A stretch of DNA of 64,000 nt, from assembly GCF_020085105.1 (NCBI RefSeq), contig NC_058056.1, forward strand, positions 19,950,429-20,014,428, in the 5' to 3' direction. Of the stretch, positions 46,671 to 56,600 are shown one piece after another; position 1 is the first letter of the stretch; each line of letters opens with the position of its first letter. The notes beneath the pieces are model-generated. The model searched no databases. It saw only the letters and a list, made by a program, of their open reading frames with translations, and had not been told where the DNA came from. This DNA comes from Siniperca chuatsi. Lineage: Eukaryota > Chordata > Actinopteri > Centrarchiformes > Sinipercidae. Position numbers and translations under genes: made by a program.

Positions 46671-47430
46671 TCCCTCAGTCAGACTGCAGAGACACTGAGC
46701 TGTTACAGCAGGAACCGACTGCAGCTGCTGAAGAGGAAGAGACTCTGACACAGACCACTGAACACACAGCTGACAGTAACCTCACCAAGCACAAACTACA
46801 GATTCACACTAATATATTGGCATATTTTATATATTTTTATTTTCTTTCATTTTGATTACATATTTCTCAACATTGTAATACTTTATTTAAAGAAGAATCT
46901 TTTCTTGATGTTGCTGTTTAGTGTGGCGAGAAAGTTCAGGTATTTGGGATGGTCAGCTGAAACACAGAGGGCTCTAAACTAAATACACTGAGGTCAGATG
47001 GGTTTACTGTTACAGTTGGAGAGTTTTAATAAGAAAAACTGATTCCAACAAAACAGACAACCTGACAGCAGGTGGCAGAGGAGAAGACAAACTGTGGACA
47101 CAGGTAAAATACTACAAACGCAGGGTGAGGACGCAACAATGAACTGGCAGACACACTGTGAAACAATAATCAGGGGGCACTACGGACAATCAAAACTGGA
47201 GGAAAAAGACACAAAGGCAGGAAGTAAAGTTGAAAACAGAGGTGAGCATTACAAAATAAAACAGGAAATGACTGAACTCAAGACCCAAACCATGACATTT
47301 ACATCTCATTATCCTAAATGCAACACCTGGATCTGGAAAATAAGAATGACATACATGACAATGAAATTAATGAAGAAATTCTAAATCAATCAAAAATCAC
47401 TTTTAAGTGAGTTCAGTGTCTACACAGTTT
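46671..47430. other. V1-V2 spacer
   Basis: The first 130 bp (to about 46800) are shared with the V4 3' flank. The rest is AT-rich with no exon recognised. Confidence 0.5.
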
Positions 47431-47447
47431 GCCAGCAGGGGGCGCTA
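47431..47447 (+). promoter_or_regulatory. CTCF-type motif upstream of V2
   Basis: GCCAGCAGGGGGCGCTA is a near-consensus CTCF core, 0.34 kb upstream of the V2 leader. A related GCCAGCAGAGGGCAG is at 45490-45504 in the relic promoter. Confidence 0.5.
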
Positions 47448-47667
47448 TAGACCTGTTAATGAGGACAAAGGTACGTGAGCAGATAAAGAAATAAAAAGGA
47501 GAGTGTTTACAATGAAGAAAAGCACGATGAAAAGGAGCATGAAGTCAAACTTTTCTACATGGACTTTAATTGGCCGAATGATCCTCAAGATGAAGAACTC
47601 TCACTCCACCTCACCTCTGCTTTTTCAGTTTCACAAGAACAGGTGTGTGTTTGCCTTCTTAAATATA

Positions 47668-47675
47668 TTTTGCAT
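47668..47675 (+). promoter_or_regulatory. V2 octamer-like motif
   Basis: TTTTGCAT, 7 of 8 match to the Ig octamer, 98 bp before the V2 leader ATG and at the same relative position as in the relic and in V1. Confidence 0.5.
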
Positions 47676-47772
47676 GAATTTTATGCATCACTGCTCCTCA
47701 GAGTTTAAGTTCTCATGTCACAGAGAGTCTGAACTGTTTTCATGCACTCACACTGAAAGCTTCATCAGGACG

Positions 47773-48279
47773 ATGTTGTCAATAACTCTGCTTGTCATGT
47801 TGGGTTTTCTGAGTCAGGGTGAGAAGTTTAAAAAAATGTTTGGTGTAAATCCAGTCTGTGCAATCCCTTTTTACATTTGTTTAAATGTGTTTATTACTGT
47901 CTTCTACTATAACCTGAACTGCTTCTCCCTCGGCTGGTAAACATTTCTCCTTAATATTTTTCTTTTCTCATTTCAGAGTCTTCTGCCAACAATTTTCTGA
48001 CTCAGGCTGACAAATCCAAGTCTGTTAGTCTTGGAGGGACTGTGACCATCAGCGCCACAGGGAGTTCAAATATTGGTGCTGATCTCAGTTGGTACCTTCA
48101 GAAACCTGGACAGGCTCCCAAACTTCTTATATACAGTACATCAACTCTCTTCTCTGGAACTCCGTCTCGATTCAGTGGCAGTAGATCTGGTTCTCACTAC
48201 ACTCTGACCATCAGTGGTGTTCAGGCTGAAGATGCTGGAGATTACTACTGTCTGGGTGACCATGGTGGTGGAGTGTTCA
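47773..48279 (+). CDS. Ig light-chain V segment V2 (divergent subgroup, lacks Cys23)
   Basis: Leader exon 47773-47818 ([15 protein letters not shown], donor GG|GTGAGA), V exon 47977-48279 (acceptor TTTCAG). Mature start [22 protein letters not shown]2 [17 protein letters not shown]3 [20 protein letters not shown], then EDAGDYYC; germline CDR3 LGDHGGGV. The frame is open, but the first canonical cysteine is replaced: the sequence reads TISATGSS where light chains have TISCTGSS (GCC codon at 48054-48056). The intradomain disulphide cannot form, so it is either a pseudogene by function or a non-canonical domain. Only about a third of residues match V1, so it is a separate subgroup. Signal sequence and recombination signal look intact. 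Confidence 0.88.
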
Positions 48280-48307
48280 CACAGTGATTTAGAGCCGTAC
48301 AAAAACC
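48280..48307 (+). promoter_or_regulatory. V2 recombination signal (12 spacer)
   Basis: Heptamer CACAGTG (48280-48286), 12-bp spacer ATTTAGAGCCGT, nonamer ACAAAAACC (48299-48307). Confidence 0.95.
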
Positions 48308-49100
48308 TCCTTCAGTTTGACTGAAGTGAAAACGGCCTGCTGCAGGTGCAGAGGGTTGGTGTAGAGACTGTGATGAGGATAACTGGTCCAGTGAACACAA
48401 CACAAGAGTCATCAAGCAGAACCACAATGAATCTAAATAAAACTGAAACAAACTCACAGACGCTCTTCCAGACACAATTTTAGACTTATAATCTCATCAG
48501 TTTATTCAGTCTTTTTATGAGTAAGCAGGGAAATGAAATTCTTGTTGGACTACAGACACTGATATCAAAAATATTTAACAGTGTCGCTACTGATAGCTGC
48601 ACAAAACAATTTAATGTAACAACAGTCCAAGCAGAAACTAAAATTCACAATTTATTACTCTTCATTTTGAAAATCCAAATGATGTCATTCTCAAAATGGA
48701 GAATTTTCTATTCAAAGTAATACATATACAACCATCTCCTGTACTATCAGGTATAGGATAATGTCAGGTATGATACTGACAATGTTTTTCATAATGAATA
48801 TATTCTAAAAGAAATACAAAGACACTGACTCATTATAATCCACAGTTTTATCTAATGATGGTTTAATGTTCATGCCACATTTTTGATGATTGAGATTCTC
48901 TTGGAGTGAAACTACCAATAATCAGTTTAATTTGAAAAGTAATTAACATAAGAAGAATATGCAGAAGATCAGTATTAGAAAGCAACATGCACACTAAAAC
49001 ACTGAGTAGAGAGCTGTGAAAATTGCAGAAATATCTGAACAGAGGAGCTCTGTAGCTTCATCGAGATCTCTGTCAAAGAAGCAGCATCATTTCCAGACAG
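48308..49100. other. V2-V3 spacer
   Basis: AT-rich; inspected on both strands for an Ig constant exon and none was found (no frame of about 100 codons with Cys-Trp-Cys spacing). Confidence 0.5.
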
Positions 49101-49513
49101 GAAGTTCATTCACTCAGCAGCATTTCAAACATGATGTGCTGCCTTTTCTCTCATTTAGTTCTGCTGATAAATGAATGAGTTGTTTTTGTCTGCAGGATGC
49201 AGCGGTCAGGTGACGGTGACTCAGCCTCCAGTAGTGACATCTACTCCAGGATCCACTGTCACTCTCACCTGTAAGACCAACCAAGCTGTTTACAGAGACA
49301 GTGAAGGAGATGACTATATGCACTGGTATCAACAGAAATCTGGACAGCCTCCAAAGCTTCTAATAAAATTTGTGAGCACACGTGAATCAGAAACACCAGC
49401 TCGGTTTAGTGGCAGTGGATGCAGCTCTGACTTCACTTTGACCATCAGTGGAGTTCAGACTGAAGATGCAGCAGTTTATTACTGTCAGAGTTACCACAGT
49501 GGTGGAGTGTTCC
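49101..49513 (+). pseudogene. Ig light-chain V segment V3, leader exon missing
   Basis: The V exon (49196-49513, acceptor TCTGCAG) is open, with the same frameworks as V1/V4, CDR1 around [11 protein letters not shown] and CDR3 QSYHSGGV. The preceding intron matches V1 from GTTCATTCACTCAGCA onward, but similarity ends exactly at the leader donor: upstream is CATTTCCAGACAGGAA instead of the leader, and no octamer or TATA counterpart is seen. FR3 also has SGSGC where V1 has SGSGS (extra Cys). The V exon could still recombine or act as a conversion donor, but it lacks its own signal peptide and promoter as written. Confidence 0.85.
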
Positions 49514-49541
49514 CACAGTGATTTGTCGTCGTACAAAAACC
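49514..49541 (+). promoter_or_regulatory. V3 recombination signal (12 spacer)
   Basis: Heptamer CACAGTG (49514-49520), spacer ATTTGTCGTCGT identical to V1, nonamer ACAAAAACC (49533-49541). Confidence 0.95.
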
Positions 49542-49977
49542 TCCCTCAGTCAGACTGCAGAGATACATCTAATGACGCCAAATCACATTCGGCTCAGTTG
49601 GAAAGAGAGACAAATGTTGCCTAATCACATATTCACAAAATTGATTGTTCAAGTTTTTTTTTATCATGATAAAAACATGTATTCTTTCCTTTTTCACGAT
49701 ACTATGTAATATCAACTTCAGTAACTCCACATAAAAAGCAATAGTGATGTTAATATTTACATGATCAATCCAAACCGTTTCTTTTTCCACAGAGAGGAGT
49801 ATCAGCTGAAGTTATAAAACCATTGAATTTCTTACTCCTCTTAGCTGAACTTCATAAATGTTAAAAATTATCCACAACATGTAAATTAGCCAAAATAATG
49901 TCTTGTTTTATCACATTATCATGCAAAATGTATTATATTATTTTATGTTGTAGAAAATAAAAATCTCTGGTACTTAC
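49542..49977. other. V3-J spacer (would-be J-C intron), no C exon
   Basis: About 20 bp match the V1 3' flank, then divergent AT-rich sequence. This is where a minus-strand intron leading to a constant exon would start; no Ig constant domain is visible. Confidence 0.5.
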
Positions 49978-50015
49978 AGTCAATGATGAGTTTGGTTCCT
50001 CCACCAAAAGTCCAC
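49978..50015 (-). CDS. Ig light-chain J segment, opposite orientation to the V segments
   Basis: Read on the minus strand this 38-nt segment encodes [12 protein letters not shown] after the first base, the canonical light-chain J motif FGxGT. It ends at a good splice donor, GACT|GTAAGTA (GT at 49977-49976). Thirty-eight nt is the usual kappa-type J length. On its 5' side (higher coordinates) is a 23-spacer recombination signal. All four V segments are on the plus strand, so V-J joining would be by inversion. No constant exon was found on the minus strand downstream to V2. Confidence 0.92.
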
Positions 50016-50054
50016 CACAGTGATACAAACTCATTAAGTGGCCGTACAAAAACC
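50016..50054 (-). promoter_or_regulatory. J recombination signal (23 spacer)
   Basis: Minus-strand order: nonamer GGTTTTTGT (50054-50046), 23-bp spacer, heptamer CACTGTG (50022-50016) abutting the J. It pairs with the 12-spacer V signals under the 12/23 rule; 12 on V and 23 on J is the kappa (and sigma) arrangement, not lambda. Confidence 0.95.
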
Positions 50055-50394
50055 TCCTGCACTGTGAACAAGCTTTTATCCACTGAAAACTCTTTTTTTC
50101 AGGTAAAACTGCATAATTAATAATTGATTCATTGTACAAAAAAATTTAACTCATGTGGCTTCAAATTTCTTCATGAATCAAGATCATTTAAATTATTTTA
50201 TTGTAACTTTTAACTGTTAATTATTAAGTTCCACTTTAATATATTTATAATTATTATATTTATAAACTTATTTTACTTAACGTATTTGACTGTAAAGAAA
50301 AGGAAAAGTTTTTTTCAAAAAATCTTGACTTACAAGTCTATAACAAGAAGCTTTGAAATGTATAATGTACCCTATAGGTAAATATAGGAAAAGA
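50055..50394. other. J-V4 spacer
   Basis: AT-rich, no feature recognised until V1-like 5' flank begins near 50395. Confidence 0.45.
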
Positions 50395-50591
50395 AATAGA
50401 CATGTCATACCAACCACAGTGACACCATTTTAATCCAAACGTTGAACATCCTCAATTCTATTTCTAATCTATTTTTTCCCATCACAATAATACCATAGAT
50501 TTTGTTAATCCAGCAGTATTCCTCCTGATTTTGTGTCCCACATTGCCTTCAGTCTGTTGAGAGCAGAGAAATCATTTCCATAGAGAGGAGG

Positions 50592-50635
50592 CTTTGCATC
50601 GTCAGCTGATCTGCAGTGAACTGAGAAGGTTTATA
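50592..50635 (+). promoter_or_regulatory. V4 promoter: octamer-like and TATA-like motifs
   Basis: CTTTGCAT at 50592-50599 (7 of 8 match to ATTTGCAT) and GGTTTATAG about 30 bp later; the surrounding sequence is nearly identical to the V1 promoter. Confidence 0.5.
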
Positions 50636-50700
50636 GTCCTGTGAGTTCAACACTGCAGCACTCAGATCTGTCAGTCAACACAGCAGAAACCACAACCACC

Positions 50701-51162
50701 ATGACTCTCATCACCATCCTCATCTGGACGCTGGCCTGCTGCTGTTTCACAGGTTCATTCACTCAGCAACATTTCAAACATGATGTGCTGCCTTTTCTCT
50801 CATTTATTTCTGCTGATAAATGAATGATTTGTTTTTGTCTGCAGGATGCAGCGGTCAGGTGACGGTGACTCAGCCTCCAGTAGTGACATCTACTCCAGGA
50901 TCCACTGTCACTCTCACCTGTAAGACCAACCAAGCTGTTCATTCCACCTTTGCTCACGGTGAGCATATGTTCTGGTATCAACAGAAATCTGGACAGCCTA
51001 TAAAGCTCCTAATAAGACATGTCAGCACAAGTCACTCAGGAACACCAGCTCGGTTTAGTGGCAGTGGACGTAGCTCTGACTTCACATTGACCATCATTGG
51101 AGTTCAGACTGAAGATGCAGCAGTTTATTACTGTCAGAGTTACCACAGTCCTTGGGTGTTCA
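50701..51162 (+). CDS. Ig light-chain V segment V4 (kappa-like)
   Basis: Leader exon 50701-50752 with the same peptide as V1, V exon 50845-51162 (acceptor TCTGCAG). All canonical positions are present: Cys in LTCKTNQ, Trp in FWYQQKSGQ, Cys in [11 protein letters not shown]1 is around [10 protein letters not shown] and germline CDR3 QSYHSPWV. Open frame with intact signal peptide and promoter motifs, so this is the segment most likely to be functional. The 5' flank (from about 50395) and 3' flank (to about 51320) are nearly the same as those of V1, showing a recent duplication. Confidence 0.93.
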
Positions 51163-51190
51163 CACAGTGATTTGTCGTCGTATAAAAACC
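51163..51190 (+). promoter_or_regulatory. V4 recombination signal (12 spacer)
   Basis: Heptamer CACAGTG (51163-51169), spacer ATTTGTCGTCGT, nonamer ATAAAAACC (51182-51190) with C to T at position 2 relative to the other three. Confidence 0.93.
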
Positions 51191-51583
51191 TCCCTCAGTC
51201 AGACTGCAGAGACACTGAGCTGTTACAGCAGGAACCGACTGCAGCTGCTGAAGAGGAAGAGACTCTGACACAGACCACTGAACACAGAGCTGACAGTAAC
51301 CTCACCAAGCACAAACTACATGTATACATTAACATATTGGTATATTACACTTTATTTTTCAGACTTCTTTTGGTCAGTTTAGCAAAAATTGTATGAAGAG
51401 CTTTAATGACATCATGATGCATTTTTCACTATTGCAGAAGTGTACTTGCAGAACTATACTTCATTCCACTATTTTCCCCAGTCCTCACAAATTAAGGTTA
51501 TTTTCATTCCGAGATGTTAATTTTAAATGAAATCTCAGTAGAAGATATAAAAGTAGCCTACATTTACTCTAGTGCTGCATTAA

Positions 51584-51727
51584 AAGGACCAGTGTGTAAG
51601 ATTTAGTTTTGCGACCACCGTAGGTTCTCCTACATGCTTTGAAGGAGAGGGTGAAGCAAGCAGTATTCAGTTGGTTGCAATCTGTTACCTCACTGCTAGA
51701 TACCACTAAATCCTACACACTGGTCCT
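51584..51727. mobile_element. 144-bp MITE with TTAA flanks
   Basis: Inverted ends AAGGACCAGTGTGTAAGATT and (reverse-complemented right end) AAGGACCAGTGTGTAGGATT differ at one position. The element is flanked by TTAA at 51580-51583 and 51728-51731, the piggyBac-type target. It sits inside a family S fragment (CTACATTTACTCTAGTGC before, AGTACATTTTTGAGATACTT after). Confidence 0.8.
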
Positions 51728-51774
51728 TTAAGTACATTTTTGAGATACTTGTAGCTACTTGAATATTCCCATTT

Positions 51775-51985
51775 TCTGCTTCATGGTCCCCAGAGGATGA
51801 ATCCTACTGACTGTGGTCAGTGACGTTGCTGACTTTACCGCTAGCATCACCAGCAGGTTAACATTTTTGGTTTTTAGTGAAATGTCACTAATTTATGGAT
51901 GGATTGCCCTGAAATTTGGTTCAGATATCCATGGTGCTCAGAAGATCTATTCTAATGATTTATGTGTTCCCCTGACTCTTCCTGT
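51775..51985 (-). repeat. family D fragment, reverse orientation
   Basis: ATGGTCCCCAGAGGATGAAT, CCAGCAGGTTAACATTTTTG and TTCCTGTAGCGCCACTC are reverse complements of blocks at 32640-32990. Confidence 0.7.
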
Positions 51986-53019
51986 AGCGCCACTCAAAGC
52001 TAGGCCATTTTTGTTTTCAGAAGGGGAATACAAAACACTGATGACAGTGGTTGGGGTTACAGCTCTGCTAGTAAATTTAAAATAAGTTTCAGATTTAGAA
52101 TTAAGTTTAAATTTGGGTAATTTTTTGCTAATCTTACTGGTAAATTTAGAGTTAATTTGTGGGTTTACAGCTAAGGAATTGCGATTTAGAAGAGGAGAGA
52201 AAAGTTTGCAAAGAAACAGAGATAAAATTCTTAAGTGTGTGTGTCTCGTTTGTAGTATTTGTTGATCTTGCTGCATGCATTGTTCAAGACAAGGATTAGA
52301 TGTTATTGGATTGGTTACAGGTGACGTAGGCAGACATTGTTGGACAGGACAGAGTCAAATTTGGATCTGTTCCCAGGTCAGCATGGACGCTGTGATGTCA
52401 GCAGACGTAGGTTGACTGCAGAATTAACGAGACATGCAAACAACACACTACAAAAACTGAGACGGATGATAGCAATGGCATGCCATGATTTCTGTTAACA
52501 GCTCCATTGGTACTGCAGTTGATATCCCACTGTTTTTAAAAAACCTTCACATTATTCCCTTCAATTATTTTCCTATTATCTACAGCCATACGTAAATAAA
52601 TCTGATTCCACCTTTTAGGTATTTAATTCTGCTAAAAAAATGTACAGTATACACCATGTTGATGTTGCAGTAATAATTTTCCTCAATAGCCTGCAGGGTT
52701 TACGTCCACAGTGACACCTCCAAGTTCCTCCAAGTTGCTGCTGCAACAAGACATTGTTTACCAGTTAAAATACCAAGTCCTGATGTTAAGATGTTAAGGT
52801 CTCTCAGTGTACGCCCTGAACCCGGAAGAGATGATAAAACCTAACGTCACGGTGAGATCAAGGCATGTCCTGAATATTGAGGACTGATGCTGGTGTTTTA
52901 CCTTTGGTGTCCTGCCTGTACAGTGCAAGTCCTTCACTTACACATAGTGAAATCAAAGATCCATCATTACTATGTCCTTAGAAAGGAATAGTTGTATCAT
53001 TGGTCATTTAAACAGTAAT

Positions 53020-53222
53020 AGTCTGGGTGGGTGCCTTTCAAATTGGTAGGAGACCCACTGGAGAGATTGTATAGCTCATATGGCTTGGGAATGCCTCGGG
53101 ATCCCCCAGGAGGAGCTGGAAAACATTGTTGGGGAGAGGGAGATCTAGACTACCTTGCTTAGCCTGCTGCCACCATGGCCTGGCCCCAGATAAGCAGCAG
53201 AAAATGGATGGAGTCTGGGTAG
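53020..53222 (+). repeat. LINE 3' end fragment
   Basis: A degraded frame reads WRDYIAHMAWE(C)LGIPQ then EELENIVGERE, the C-terminal signature of fish non-LTR reverse-transcriptase polyproteins, followed by CTGCTGCCACCATGGCCTGG, CCCCAGATAAGCAG and AAAATGGATGGA, the usual 3' tail. 5'-truncated, as usual for LINE insertions. Confidence 0.7.
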
Positions 53223-53699
53223 ATGTCACATGCTACGTTTAATGCAACAGCTTTGATCTTGTTTAGAAAACTCTTATTTATAATTCCTTTCAATAACTTT
53301 TTTCTTGTGAGTGAGTGTCATCTAATCAATTAATGATCCCAAAACATGATTGATTGGAGGATGTAGAACATACATGTTAGCAAAAATGGTGTTGCACGTG
53401 TTGACCTTGTCCACATGAGAGCTAAATGCAAGTCACAGAGGTCAAAGTTCAAAGCATGGGATAGGAATAATCCTTTTAGGCAATGCTGTACCAGGAATTA
53501 GCTAGTCAACACTTCCTCTCTCAGACTGGATGAGCTCTTTACTGTGAGACAGGATCCACAGTTGATCAGTTTCACTGGCTGTCCTCCGCCTCGGATCTTG
53601 TGGGATACATACTGACCACCTCACTCACCAGGAGATTCGGATATCTGTAGTCACTCAGGGGGGAGGGGGGCCTGCTGGGATACGGACCAAGCCTGAATC

Positions 53700-56600
53700 A
53701 TGATGGAGGGGTTGAAGACATGGTTGAAGAGTATGGTGTCGGTGAAAATCAGAGCGTACATGAAGGACTACTGCAAGAGGAATGGCCTGCTGACACTCTC
53801 GGTCATTGCTGTAGTAACGGGCTGTGCACTTGGATTTGTCCTCAGGTCACTCAACCTGTCCACACAGGTATGGATGGATAGAAATTTAACAGGAACATCT
53901 GACAGTCTTCCATTATATTACCTTGATAGAATGTAGTGGGATTTTTAACATTGTGTGCAAATTAACTCCACATTCAGGATGGGAAGTCTGTCCTGTTCAC
54001 TTCTGTCGTGCACTGACACTGTAGTTAAAGCCAGTTATGTCATAGTGAGAGTGGAAGCAGATAACAGGTATAACAGGGAACCGAAGGTGTCAGAAGAAGT
54101 GTAGAATTAGTTCAAGCGGTTATAATCAATATTTTGATATTAATATAAGAAAGACGTTGAATTATCATCCGACTAGGTAGTTCCCCTCAGCTTTATGGAG
54201 TTTTATAACATCTTTAAACTTATTGTTTTTAATTTCACTGTTTTGGTTCACTCTCATAGCTTCATTTTCAGCCACAAATGTTTTCATTTTTAAAAAAGCT
54301 CTAAAAACCCACTGTACACTACTGCTCAGCAGCTAACAGCTGACAGACACAGTTAGTGACTAGCTGGTGAACATAGTGGAGCATTTATCGGCTAAAAAGC
54401 AAAATATTTCCCTCAGTAGTTGGTGGAGACCAAAACAGAGCTAAAAGAGAGCGAATATTGGACCTACATTCACCAGGTGGCCAGAAACACAACTCCAGAT
54501 GAATCAAAATGTTGCTCTGTAACTGCTGGATGTGTAAATAGGCAACTATATGCTAATAAGTTTGCCATACAGTATCAGCTCAAAAGGTGATGTCAGTGTT
54601 CTGTTTACAGCTTGTTTCTGCTAGTGGCCACAAACTCAGCTATTGCAGGTTAAAAGAGTAAATGTTATTTGTTTGCTAAAACTCTTTTAAATGTGTTTTG
54701 TTGTTATTTCATGATCAATTTCTCTCATCAAAGTTTTTCTCCAGTATTCAGCAAATTATTCAGAAATGTTTAATTGTCTGTTCAAAGGCTACATGTTCTC
54801 CAGACATTACGTTACTGTGATGTAGGATGCTCTAAATTGACCAAGTAGCTTATGTATTATGGCAGAGACTGAATCAACGATTAGTGTCCAGTGTGCTCAG
54901 CAATGTCACCTTGTGTGCTGGCAGCAACTCATAGAACATACAGCATTTGCAAAAAAGAAACACAAACAGCAAATTGCAACAAACGGATACATTCACAGCT
55001 GCTGGGAATGTGGACAATAATGTCTTTAATATGTTGAATCTAATATTAAGAAATTAGTTACGTGTGATTTCTAAAATACTAACAATGTGACATGTTTGAC
55101 ATGGACTTCCTTTATTTGATCTTAAACAACTTTCATAAATACTGTTGTGATGACACTTTTACTAAATAAAAGCAGTTATGATCAGTTTACACTTAAATTC
55201 ACATACACAAAGGTTTAAGGTGAAGAAAAACATAATGGAGGTATTGAAAAGATCTTGACATATGAGTTACACTCAAATGAAACAAATAAAAAATTACTTG
55301 ACAACATAATTTTAAAGAGCATTGTATTTGATTTCAATGTCAGCAAAACTAGTTTGGTCCTTTTTGACCAAAGAAAAGTTTATCAAAATCAGGAACAGGA
55401 TCAATTTATGGTTTATTATCAGGTGTACTAACTTGGGTGCACAATAAAGAGATTTCATAATATCAACCGTAAATCTATTTGCAAAAAACATGCACATCTT
55501 TCTTGTCCAAGTGCTGAATCCAAAACTGTAGGAAAAACATAACAAAAGTTTTAGTGTAGCAAGTCCATGGGTGGTATAAATCATAACCTCAACAGTACTT
55601 AAATACACCCAGTATCAGATTTATTTAGCTGACATCGTGTTGTTCTGCACACTACTACGCTGTACTAGAAGTGTGTCCCCACTGGATTTTCAGTTGCGAG
55701 ATGTTATTTGGTCTTCACAGTATGATGGTAAACTCTGAGAGGACAGCCATTTATAGATATAAGGTTTGCTTCAGGTGTTTCTCTCTTACACTCAGGCTAA
55801 GATTTACTTCTCCTTCCCTGGAGAACTGCTGATGAGGATGTTAAAGATGCTGATTCTGCCGCTCATCACTTCCAGGTAAGAAAAGTCCTCACCTGTTAGT
55901 CCAGACTCAGGTGAAATACAGTTGAAGCTGTTGTATTAATGCAGATAAGACCCCTGAAATACCAACAGATAAACATCCTGATGTTATTACAACTGTAAGA
56001 TTAAGCATCACATCCCATCACCTGGAATTCTGGAAGAAAAGTTTTTACTCGCATGTCTTAATGGAAGCTCTCGTCACTGAAAGAGCAAGAGCTGGATTTT
56101 TAATTGAGTGTATGCAGATTGTTTTATTGAGCAATATTTGTATAACAATTTTTGTATCTGACACTCCATTCTCAAAGAAGAAATATTTTTCATGTAGCAT
56201 TCGAGGTTACAAGGGATAGCTGACTATAAAAAATATACATTTTGGGGGGAGGATATTTCTTTATAAGTGAGAAGTCTCAGTAATCCTGGTGGTTCACTTG
56301 GCAAAGATCAATCCAGCATTCAAACAAGATGCTAACTTTGAATCTGATCTTGGAGAAATTGTTCCACATCATTCCCTCCTCCTCTCAGATTCTTCAGTTT
56401 AAAGTAACGAACATGCTGATTTAAACAGGAGAAATCAGCAATCTTAAAACTGCAACATCTACAACTGAAAAGTGAACATCGTCACTGAAAACCTCACAGC
56501 AATGAATATCATTAAAGAATAATGCTGCAAAAAACACAATTTATTTCACTTTAGATTCATCTATCTGTTATTGTTTCAATTAATTGTTCAATTGTTAGGT

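Larger units (their letters stand above)
51191..53699. other. intergenic with repeat fragments
   Basis: Shared V-flank to 51320, then a family S fragment split by a small MITE, a reverse family D fragment (51775-51985) and a LINE 3' fragment (53020-53222). No Ig constant exon or other gene seen. Confidence 0.5.

Noticed and set aside
49569-49790. 73-codon minus-strand frame downstream of the J, tested as a constant domain
   Set aside because: No Cys-Trp-Cys arrangement or constant-domain motif and too short.
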